In this document: piece by piece, positions 1-5,148 of the stretch
How positions within the stretch are numbered: the stretch's first letter is position 1
How the letters are laid out: each line of letters starts with the position of its first letter
Source of the DNA: Deltaproteobacteria bacterium
GTDB taxonomy: Bacteria; Desulfobacterota; Desulfobacteria; Desulfobacterales; SG8-13
Length of the DNA stretch: 5,487 nt
Direction of reading: 5' to 3'
NCBI GenBank assembly: GCA_030670715.1
Contig: DAOVBC010000182.1
Location: 1-5,487 of the forward strand
Made by a program: the position numbers and the translations under genes
The notes under the pieces: model-generated
Seen by the model: only the letters and a program-made list of their open reading frames with translations
Databases searched by the model: none
Told to the model about the DNA's origin: nothing

Positions 1-22
1 GAACGGCCACTACAAAATGTGT

Positions 23-34
23 TTTCACGTGAAA
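23..34. promoter_or_regulatory. 12-bp perfect palindrome, possible operator
   Basis: TTTCACGTGAAA is a perfect 12-bp palindrome in an AT-rich context. Perfect dyads of this size often bind dimeric regulators, but no promoter or gene edge is visible next to it because the window starts at base 1. It could belong to a gene lying to the left. Chance occurrence in AT-rich DNA is also possible. Confidence 0.25.
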
Positions 35-61
35 CTATTAAAAATATTTACCGCGCAATCC

Positions 62-174
62 GAAGTAGTTTCAAAATCTCAGGCCGGGTTCAAAGCTCGG
101 TGTCTCGACTACCAGGCGAAATAATCCGCCCGAAGCGGGACCATTGATTATCTGATAGGTTTTAAAACTACTTC
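62..174. repeat. Inverted-repeat element 1 with inner hairpins
   Basis: The left arm GAAGTAGTTTCAAAA (62-76) and right arm TTTTAAAACTACTTC (160-174) pair over 15 bp with one mismatch. They enclose 83 nt that contain two further hairpins. The first is CCGGG(84-88)/CTCGG(96-100) around a 7-nt TTCAAAG loop. The second is a two-part stem: ATAAT(121-125)/ATTAT(147-151) enclosing CCGC(126-129)/GCGG(135-138). The nested layout suggests a folded RNA or a palindromic mobile or extragenic element. I recognise no Rfam family. There is no clear promoter directly upstream and no U-tract after the right arm, so an independent transcript is not shown. Confidence 0.55.
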
Positions 175-328
175 TATCGATCTTAATTAGTAATTGAACA
201 ATCGAATTGGTAACAGTACGTTCGAATTTGGAACTTAAAAACCGCTGAAGCTGTTATTAAAATCGCCGTTTGATAATTTTTTAAGCTTTTTGAACCCAAT
301 GGATTGGTTGAGTAATCAATGTTTTGGC

Positions 329-357
329 TTGCAAAAACACTGCAATTTGGATATAAT
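329..357 (+). promoter_or_regulatory. sigma70-type promoter of the lipoprotein gene
   Basis: A -35 box TTGCAA (329-334, four of six consensus bases) is separated by exactly 17 bp from a perfect -10 box TATAAT (352-357). The predicted start of transcription is at about 363-366. That gives a leader of roughly 125 nt before the ATG at 490 and places the transcript 5' end at the first base of the inverted repeat 364-441. Confidence 0.7.
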
Positions 358-363
358 TAGCAT

Positions 364-441
364 CGGTTTCAAAATTGCATATCACGCACACTGAACACCT
401 TCAGCCGGGCACTTTGAGAGTTAAGCGGGATTTTGAAACCG
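364..441 (+). repeat. Inverted-repeat element 2 in the lipoprotein leader
   Basis: CGGTTTCAAAAT (364-375) and ATTTTGAAACCG (430-441) form a perfect 12-bp inverted repeat enclosing 54 nt. Inside is a hairpin CTGAA(391-395)/TTCAG(400-404) with a CACC loop. The left arm begins at the predicted transcription start, so the RNA could fold into one closed domain covering most of the leader. The right arm can instead pair locally as AAGCGG(423-428)/CCGCTT(439-444), and the two folds exclude each other. It may be a regulatory leader or a copy of a dispersed palindromic element; the sequence alone does not decide. Confidence 0.55.
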
Positions 442-489
442 CTTTTCGTATGTTACATACAACTTATCAACACGAAAGGGTAAGGCATC

Positions 490-900
490 ATGAAGCAGAT
501 TGTTTCCGTCTTTGCGCTGCTGATGGTCACTGCGGCTGTGTTTATTTCCTGTTCAGGTCCTCCGAAGCCGATTCCGGAAGAAGAAGAGTTAATGAGTGCT
601 TTACAAAAAGTGCAGGATGGTGTTGAGGCCAAGGTATCTTATGAAAAATTCGATAAACTGCTTTCCGCTGCCCGTCAAAAACTTGACGCTTTGAAGAGCA
701 TAGAAGAGAAGAACGCCTGCTATTTTAATGCAGTTGACAAGTGTTATGCTTCTTTTTCAATCGGTCAGAAGGCCTGGAAATTAAAAGAGGAGGCCGAAAA
801 CGAGAAAAGACGGATAGATATGGACACAACCCTTTCGTTTTCGCTGGGATTTGCTTCGGTAAGTCTGGCAAAGGCCGGAGAATGCTTTAAGAGGAAATAA
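490..900 (+). CDS. Small predicted lipoprotein, function unknown
   Basis: The protein has 136 residues and I do not recognise its family. It begins with a short basic segment (K2), a hydrophobic stretch (residues 4-19) and F-I-S-C with Cys21. This is a slightly non-standard lipobox, as Phe replaces the usual Leu at -3. Ser at +2 and the lack of an Asp there favour outer-membrane sorting under the Lol rule. A Pro-rich linker (PPKPIP, 24-29) and a Glu run (30-33) follow. The rest is mostly charged, probably helical, and has Cys77, Cys85 and Cys132 that could form a periplasmic disulfide. The start is set by AAAGGG (475-480), 9 nt before the ATG; AAGG at 482-485 is too close. The gene stands alone, with its own promoter and terminator. 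A small helical envelope protein is all that can be claimed. Confidence 0.8.
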   Translation: MKQIVSVFALLMVTAAVFISCSGPPKPIPEEEELMSALQKVQDGVEAKVSYEKFDKLLSAARQKLDALKSIEEKNACYFNAVDKCYASFSIGQKAWKLKEEAENEKRRIDMDTTLSFSLGFASVSLAKAGECFKRK

Positions 901-905
901 AGGTT

Positions 906-932
906 AAGGTGTCGCTTCGCTTCGCCTTTTTT
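906..932 (+). terminator. Rho-independent terminator of the lipoprotein gene
   Basis: AAGGTG (906-911) pairs with CGCCTT (923-928), six pairs including one G-U, around an 11-nt loop made of CGCTT-type repeats. It is followed by a run of T (927-932). It starts six bases after the stop codon. It does not serve the opposite strand, because the matching T-run is absent there. Confidence 0.7.
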
Positions 933-1071
933 ATAATAAAACAGATAGAATTCAACAATTTTAGGCACCCTGGCCCAGACCGAGCACCAGTACTAAATAC
1001 TTAATAAGCCAGGTTTGGAATCATGCATAGGCTATAACAATATATGAACCGGTCGCACCAGGGCGGGCTTC

Positions 1072-1099
1072 AGGCATTTTAGCGCATTTTAGGCATTTT
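1072..1099. repeat. Three short tandem copies of AGGCATTTT
   Basis: AGGCATTTT (1072-1080), AGCGCATTTT (1081-1090) and AGGCATTTT (1091-1099) lie end to end just past the larB stop codon. The outer copies are identical and the middle one differs by a one-base insertion. This may be replication slippage or protein-binding repeats. No hairpin plus T-run that would end the minus-strand operon is visible around it. Confidence 0.5.
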
Positions 1100-1105
1100 C
1101 AATTA

Positions 1106-1855
1106 TTAAGTTCTGTTGATAATTGAAGCCATGTAACCTGCACCAAAGCCGTTATCAATGTTAACGACCGCAACATTTGAGCTGCAGCTGTTCAGCATTC
1201 CCAGCAGCGCCGTCAACCCCCCAAAACTTGCACCGTAGCCGACACTGGTGGGAACCGCAATAACCGGTCGATGCACCATGCCGGCGACAACACTCGGAAG
1301 TGCCCCTTCCATGCCGGCAACAACGACCAGGACCGACGCTTTATCAATTAATTGACGATGATTGAAAAGTCGATGGATACCGGCTACCCCCACATCATAA
1401 ACAGACTTCACCTTGTTTCCCATCACCGATGCCGTCAGATACGCTTCTTTTGCAACCGGAATATCGGATGTGCCGGCCGAAATAACAAGGATCGTTCCTT
1501 TGCCCCGAATCGGCAGGTCTTTCCTTTTTAAGATTATCATCCGCGCATCTTCATGGTAAACCGCCTCCGGGAAACGGGAGCACACTACATCGGCCTTTTG
1601 AGCGGCAACGCGGGTCACCATAACGACATCTTCCTGGTTACTAATCCTCTCCACAATACCGCAGATCTGGTCAGTCGTTTTGCCCTGGCCGAAAATGACT
1701 TCGGGAAAACCCTTACGAAGGGAGCGGTGATGATCGATGTGGGCGTATTCAATATCCTCGCAATAAATATTTTTAAGCTTCTCGGCAGCATCTTTAACCG
1801 AGGCCCGGCCGGCGGCGACAGCCGAAAGAATCTGATGCAAAGAATCGATATCCAT
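1106..1855 (-). CDS. larB: LarB, nickel-pincer cofactor biosynthesis carboxylase/hydrolase
   Basis: LarB carboxylates the pyridinium ring of nicotinic acid adenine dinucleotide and removes AMP, giving the biscarboxylic mononucleotide. LarE and LarC later turn this into the nickel-pincer cofactor of LarA-type racemases and epimerases. The 249-residue length fits the family. After a helical N-terminal part (1-115) comes a PurE-like (AIR carboxylase) domain: ISAGTSDIPVAKEA (125-138), DVGVAGIHRL (154-163), AGMEGALPSVVAGM (180-193), PTSVGYGASFGG (202-213) and a C-terminal LNSCS (221-225) with VVNIDNGFGAG (230-240). Cys224 is at the position I recall for the cysteine that forms the cysteinyl-pyridine intermediate. 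It is the last gene of the guaA operon: the upstream stop TAA and this ATG are separated by one base, so translation is probably coupled. No strong ribosome site is seen. larC, larE and larA are not in the window. Confidence 0.93.
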   Translation of the reverse strand: MDIDSLHQILSAVAAGRASVKDAAEKLKNIYCEDIEYAHIDHHRSLRKGFPEVIFGQGKTTDQICGIVERISNQEDVVMVTRVAAQKADVVCSRFPEAVYHEDARMIILKRKDLPIRGKGTILVISAGTSDIPVAKEAYLTASVMGNKVKSVYDVGVAGIHRLFNHRQLIDKASVLVVVAGMEGALPSVVAGMVHRPVIAVPTSVGYGASFGGLTALLGMLNSCSSNVAVVNIDNGFGAGYMASIINRT

Positions 1856-1856
1856 C

Positions 1857-2699
1857 TTAATTTAAATCTTTTTCAATTATCGTGTCGGGTTTTTGTTGTA
1901 CGGTCTTACCGGGTGCTGGTTTGCCGGTTCCGGTTGCAGGCGGTTGTTTTTTCGGAGGAACGGGCGCGCTTATTTTACGCGCTTCTTTGATGTCCTTTTC
2001 CAGTTTCTTTATATCCTTCTGGATAAGATTGAGTTTGTGATCGAGTTTGCCGGTGATCGAAACCAGTTTTTTCTCCTGGTTTTTTTGTTCCTTGCTCAAT
2101 TCCTGCTGAAAAGTTTTGCGGTCGATGGTATCGGCGGCTATGGTCGAAATATCCGTGTGCATTTTTGTCAACTGCTGCTCGGCCTTATCGACCGTGGCGG
2201 ACAATTCCAATAGCTTTTTGGCAAAAATTTCATCAAGCGTGGTAATCCGGGATGAAACCGTCGCCACTTTTTTGGTTAAATTTTCCTGGTCTTTCCGGTC
2301 CGCTTTTGCCGCCGCAACCTTCTTGATCCTGTTATCGGTCTTGTATAATCGAAATTTCAGTGAATCGATTCTTTTCTCGATGGTTGCTGCCCGGGTGGCG
2401 AAAGTGTTTTCAAATTCCGATTCCTTGGCGGACAACTCGAACAGCCTCGATTCAAAATCTCTGGACAGGGTTTGAACCGACCGGGTCCCGGTGTTCTGAT
2501 TCAGGATGACTCTCTTTTTTAAATCGAGATAGAGAAAAAAAAGAACCACGCCGATGATACAGGGGATTAGAACGGCAATAATAATAATTCTCCTGCTTAA
2601 CCGGTTAATCCGAGTGTCCTGAAGGTCTTCCCGGAGGATAATATCCGGACTCTCTTCGTCCATACTGAATTTAAAATCCTGCTGACGGTCTTCATTCAT
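1857..2699 (-). CDS. Single-pass membrane protein with long coiled coil, function unknown
   Basis: I do not recognise this 280-residue protein. It has an acidic hydrophilic N-terminus (1-30), a basic patch (R30, R33, R36, R37), and one strongly hydrophobic segment (about 38-57, rich in Ile, Leu, Val and Phe) followed by KKR (61-63). A long charged, heptad-like helical region (about 75-242) is broken only by polar residues. The tail is rich in Pro, Lys and Gln (245-272, with PVPPKK and KQPPATG). This suggests an inner-membrane anchor with an extended stalk. Orientation is unclear because both flanks are basic, although the short N-terminus inside and coiled coil in the periplasm is plausible. 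Its ATG follows the guaA stop by only four A residues, and GGGA in the guaA 3' end probably serves as the ribosome site. Low-complexity composition makes similarity to other coiled-coil proteins unreliable. Confidence 0.85.
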   Translation of the reverse strand: MNEDRQQDFKFSMDEESPDIILREDLQDTRINRLSRRIIIIAVLIPCIIGVVLFFLYLDLKKRVILNQNTGTRSVQTLSRDFESRLFELSAKESEFENTFATRAATIEKRIDSLKFRLYKTDNRIKKVAAAKADRKDQENLTKKVATVSSRITTLDEIFAKKLLELSATVDKAEQQLTKMHTDISTIAADTIDRKTFQQELSKEQKNQEKKLVSITGKLDHKLNLIQKDIKKLEKDIKEARKISAPVPPKKQPPATGTGKPAPGKTVQQKPDTIIEKDLN

Positions 2700-2703
2700 T
2701 TTT

Positions 2704-4233
2704 TTATTCCCATTCGATCGTACTGGGCGGTTTGGAGCTGATATCGTAAACCACGCGGTTAACGCCCCTTACTTCATTAATGATCCGACTGGATATTTTT
2801 GCAAGAAATTTGTGCGGCAGTTTGGCCCAGTCGGCGGTCATGGCGTCTTTGCTGGTAACCGCCCTGATTGCAACAATGTTTTCATATGTACGTGCATCAC
2901 CCATCACACCGACGCTTTTAAGCGGCAGCAGTACGGCGAACGACTGCCAGAGCTTCTTATAATAACCGGCTTTTTTGATTTCATCAAGCAAAAGGTCATC
3001 GACTTCCCGCAGGACTGTCAGGCGCGGCCGGGTGATTTCCCCAATGATTCGGATGGCCAGCCCGGGTCCCGGGAACGGCTGGCGCCAGATCAATTCATCC
3101 GGTAGCCCCAGCTGTTTGCCCAGTTGTCGCACTTCATCCTTAAACAGGTATTTTAGGGGTTCCACCAGCCGGAGCTTCATTTTAACCGGCAGGCCGCCGA
3201 CGTTGTGATGGGATTTGATCACCGACGTGGGGCCGCCAAATGCAGAAATCGACTCAATGACATCCGGATAAAGGGTCCCCTGGGCCAGAAACTCAGCGCC
3301 CTTGATTTTACCGGCTTCAGCCTCGAATACCTCCATGAAGATCCGGCCAATAATTTTCCGTTTTCTTTCAGGATCGGTTACGCCTTTCAGTTCTTTAAGG
3401 AATCTGGCTTTGGCACTGACAAACCGGATATTAATTTTCAGATGACGCTTCAGGGTGATTTTTAATTTCTCGGCCTCATTTTTTCTCATCAGCCCGTTAT
3501 CCACAAAGATACAGGTCAGGTGGTTCCCGATGGCGTTGTGTATGAGCGCCGCGGTGACGGATGAGTCGACCCCGCCACTCAGGCCCAGAATCACTTTTTT
3601 GTTTTTCACCTGTTCTCTGATTTGCAATTCGGCGTCACGGGCGAAGGTTTTCATCGTCCACGAGCGCCGACAGCGACAGACGTTAAAGATAAAGTTGCGG
3701 ATGATCTTTCGGCCCTGGGGCGTGTGTTCGACTTCCGGATGGAACTGGAGACCGTACAGGTTCTTTTTTGGTTGAACCATGGCTGCGATCGGCGTGTTCT
3801 TTGTGGCAGCCGTGGTCGAGAAACCCGGCGGCAGTTTTTTTATTGAATCGCCGTGGCTCATCCAGCACTGTATCTTTTTATCAACATTATCAAACAGTTG
3901 CGCAGGTTTTTTTATATCGAGTTCGGCAAATCCGTACTCACGCTTTGGGGCCTGTTTGACGGTTCCGCCCAGAGCATCGACCATGTATTGCATACCGTAA
4001 CAGATACCGAGCACAGGTATGTTCAATTCAAAGATAGCCCTGTCGATTTTCGGGCTGTTTTTTTCATAAATGCTGGAGGGACCGCCGGACAATATGATGC
4101 CTTCAGGCCGCAGAGATCTGAGGGTTTCCATGTCAATGTCAGGCGGTTCAATCTGGCAGTAAACATGGCACTCCCTGACACGGCGTGCGATGAGCTGGTT
4201 GTACTGGGCGCCAAAATCTATGATAAGAATCAT
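2704..4233 (-). CDS. guaA: GMP synthase (glutamine-hydrolysing)
   Basis: GuaA converts XMP, ATP and glutamine to GMP in the cytoplasm, the last step of de novo guanine nucleotide synthesis. The 509 residues form the full two-part enzyme. The class I glutamine amidotransferase domain (1-190) has ILSGGPSSIY (47-56), the nucleophile Cys78 in GICYGMQ, and His165 and Glu167 in FHPEVEHT. The ATP-pyrophosphatase domain follows, with the P-loop LSGGVDSS (218-225) and DNGLMR (245-250). The C-terminal dimerisation domain has RQPFPGPGLAIR (384-395), GDARTYE (445-451) and the terminal KPPSTIEWE. All key residues are present. The start is well supported: AGAGG lies 6 nt before the ATG, and MILIIDFGAQYNQLIARRVRE is the expected N-terminus. 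It heads a three-gene operon and has its own promoter; no guaB is next to it. Confidence 0.98.
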   Translation of the reverse strand: MILIIDFGAQYNQLIARRVRECHVYCQIEPPDIDMETLRSLRPEGIILSGGPSSIYEKNSPKIDRAIFELNIPVLGICYGMQYMVDALGGTVKQAPKREYGFAELDIKKPAQLFDNVDKKIQCWMSHGDSIKKLPPGFSTTAATKNTPIAAMVQPKKNLYGLQFHPEVEHTPQGRKIIRNFIFNVCRCRRSWTMKTFARDAELQIREQVKNKKVILGLSGGVDSSVTAALIHNAIGNHLTCIFVDNGLMRKNEAEKLKITLKRHLKINIRFVSAKARFLKELKGVTDPERKRKIIGRIFMEVFEAEAGKIKGAEFLAQGTLYPDVIESISAFGGPTSVIKSHHNVGGLPVKMKLRLVEPLKYLFKDEVRQLGKQLGLPDELIWRQPFPGPGLAIRIIGEITRPRLTVLREVDDLLLDEIKKAGYYKKLWQSFAVLLPLKSVGVMGDARTYENIVAIRAVTSKDAMTADWAKLPHKFLAKISSRIINEVRGVNRVVYDISSKPPSTIEWE

Positions 4234-4237
4234 CGAT

Positions 4238-4244
4238 GACCTCT
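4238..4244 (-). promoter_or_regulatory. Ribosome binding site of guaA
   Basis: On the minus strand the sequence reads AGAGGTC, with the AGAGG core 6 nt upstream of the guaA ATG. It is the strongest Shine-Dalgarno match of the minus operon and fixes the guaA start. Confidence 0.75.
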
Positions 4245-4269
4245 GTATACGGTTTGCGAAAACAGGCTG

Positions 4270-4298
4270 AATATGTTAGACCCGGCTGCAAAAGTCAA
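4270..4298 (-). promoter_or_regulatory. Promoter of the guaA operon
   Basis: On the minus strand a -35 box TTGACT (4293-4298, five of six consensus bases) and a -10 box CATATT (4270-4275, four of six) are 17 bp apart. Transcription would start at about 4263, giving a leader of about 30 nt before guaA. The promoter lies between the two divergent genes and overlaps the 5' codons of the longer reading of the TrpF-like gene, which supports the shorter start chosen there. No PurR-like operator or riboswitch is evident, and the leader is too short for a guanine riboswitch. Confidence 0.6.
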
Positions 4299-4317
4299 TG
4301 GTTTTGTGGTGTTAACA

Positions 4318-5112
4318 ATGATCGTTCAAATATATGAAATACAAACGCCTGGGGAAGCAGAATCGCTCATTGAGCTGGGTGTGGATCATATCGGAAGTGT
4401 TATCCTGTCAAATTCATCCTGGAAGGATCCGATACTGCGGGAAACCGTTCAATTCACCCGGTCGGCAGGCTCCCGGAGCAGCCTGATTCCCTTGTTCAGC
4501 AATCTGGATTCAATTTTGCAGACGGTGGATTATTATCAACCCGACATCATCCACTTTTGTGAAACCCTGTCAAATCACGCCGGTATTCTTGATAACTGTA
4601 AAAATTTACGTGATATTCAGACCAATGTAAAAGCGGAATTTCCTGAAATACGGATCATGCGATCCATTCCGATTGCACCGCCCGGTTCGGCCCATATTGT
4701 GCCCACCCTTGATCTGGCCGCCATTTTTGAGCCGGTGACTGATATATTCCTTACAGACACCTTGCTTGTTCCGGATCCGGATAAGCCGGATGCGTCGAAC
4801 CCGCAGCCGGTCAGTGGATATATTGGTATAACCGGTCAGATCTGTGACTGGCAAATGGCCCGCAGACTGGTCGCGTTTTGCGGAATACCGGTCATATTGG
4901 CAGGCGGTATTTCGCCGGATAATGTGGCCGGCGGCGTTGCTCATGTTCGGCCTGCCGGGGTCGACAGCTGCACTGCAACCAATGTTGTTGATGGCAGGGG
5001 TCGCAGCATACGGTTCAAGAAGGATCCGGAAAAAGTAAGACGTTTGATTGAGGGGGTCCGCCGGGCGGAAGGTAATTCGTTATTATCGGGTAATCAAATA
5101 TCACACACATAG
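4318..5112 (+). CDS. Phosphoribosylanthranilate isomerase-like TIM-barrel protein, altered active site
   Basis: The 264-residue product resembles TrpF, which isomerises phosphoribosylanthranilate in tryptophan synthesis. Matches are the N-terminal strand with EAESLIELGVDHIGSVI (13-29), FLTDT (144-148), GITGQICDW (170-178) in place of the usual GG-G-FDW, the phosphate-binding VILAGGISPDNV (192-203) and VRPAGVDSCTATN (210-222). Asp147 matches the TrpF general acid. The TrpF general base, Cys in the motif K-I-C-G, is replaced: here residues 4-7 read Q-I-Y-E. The Arg of the usual KSKR segment is also not evident (SNSSWKDP, 31-38). It is longer than the usual roughly 200-residue TrpF, with extra sequence before GITGQ. 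The same frame is open from an ATG at 4273, but those 15 extra residues do not look like the family and lie over the guaA promoter, so 4318 is preferred. The ribosome site is weak. It runs towards efp. Many annotation tools would call it trpF, which may be wrong. Confidence 0.8.
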   Translation: MIVQIYEIQTPGEAESLIELGVDHIGSVILSNSSWKDPILRETVQFTRSAGSRSSLIPLFSNLDSILQTVDYYQPDIIHFCETLSNHAGILDNCKNLRDIQTNVKAEFPEIRIMRSIPIAPPGSAHIVPTLDLAAIFEPVTDIFLTDTLLVPDPDKPDASNPQPVSGYIGITGQICDWQMARRLVAFCGIPVILAGGISPDNVAGGVAHVRPAGVDSCTATNVVDGRGRSIRFKKDPEKVRRLIEGVRRAEGNSLLSGNQISHT

Positions 5113-5130
5113 ATAGAAATTCGAATATAG

Positions 5131-5138
5131 AGGGAGGA
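5131..5138 (+). promoter_or_regulatory. Ribosome binding site of efp
   Basis: AGGGAGGA is a strong Shine-Dalgarno sequence, 10 nt before the ATG at 5149. The spacing is slightly long, but no other start nearby fits better. Confidence 0.7.
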
Positions 5139-5148
5139 TTATAATTTC

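Larger units (their letters stand above)
1..489. other. Long non-coding upstream region with two structured elements
   Basis: I see no credible coding region in this AT-rich stretch on either strand. It holds a 12-bp palindrome centred on CACGTG (23-34), a large imperfect inverted repeat (62-174), a quiet AT-rich segment (about 180-320) with only a short palindrome (CCAAT-GG-ATTGG, 296-307), a promoter (329-357), and a second inverted repeat (364-441) inside the leader of the lipoprotein gene. Each is described separately. The frame opening at 375 runs through the second inverted repeat and then out of frame through the lipoprotein gene, so it is not counted as a gene. Confidence 0.7.

Noticed and set aside
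62..174. A tRNA gene or an integron attC site
   Set aside because: Only a T-arm-like hairpin fits a tRNA, with no D arm or usable anticodon arm on either strand; the arms do not match the attC core boxes.
1..489. CRISPR array
   Set aside because: There are only two loosely related, inverted, unequal elements, without regular repeat and spacer units or cas genes.
375..626. 83-codon plus-strand frame starting inside the leader inverted repeat
   Set aside because: It overlaps the lipoprotein gene in another frame, has no ribosome site, and its first part simply translates the inverted-repeat element.
765..968. 67-codon minus-strand frame across the end of the lipoprotein gene
   Set aside because: It is antisense to a supported gene and runs through its terminator; no family features or ribosome site.
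969..1013. Terminator hairpin for the minus operon (CCTGGC/GCCAGG)
   Set aside because: A 6-bp stem with a 33-nt loop and no following T-run is too weak to call.
1553..2475. Several plus-strand frames antisense to larB and the coiled-coil gene
   Set aside because: They mirror real minus-strand genes, their products have no recognisable features, and they overlap each other.
2780..4239. Multiple plus- and minus-strand frames within guaA, up to 128 codons
   Set aside because: guaA is complete and unmistakable; these are shadows in other frames.
4606..5038. Frames within the TrpF-like gene (112 codons minus, 64 codons plus)
   Set aside because: They lie inside a gene with clear family motifs in its own frame and have no supporting features.
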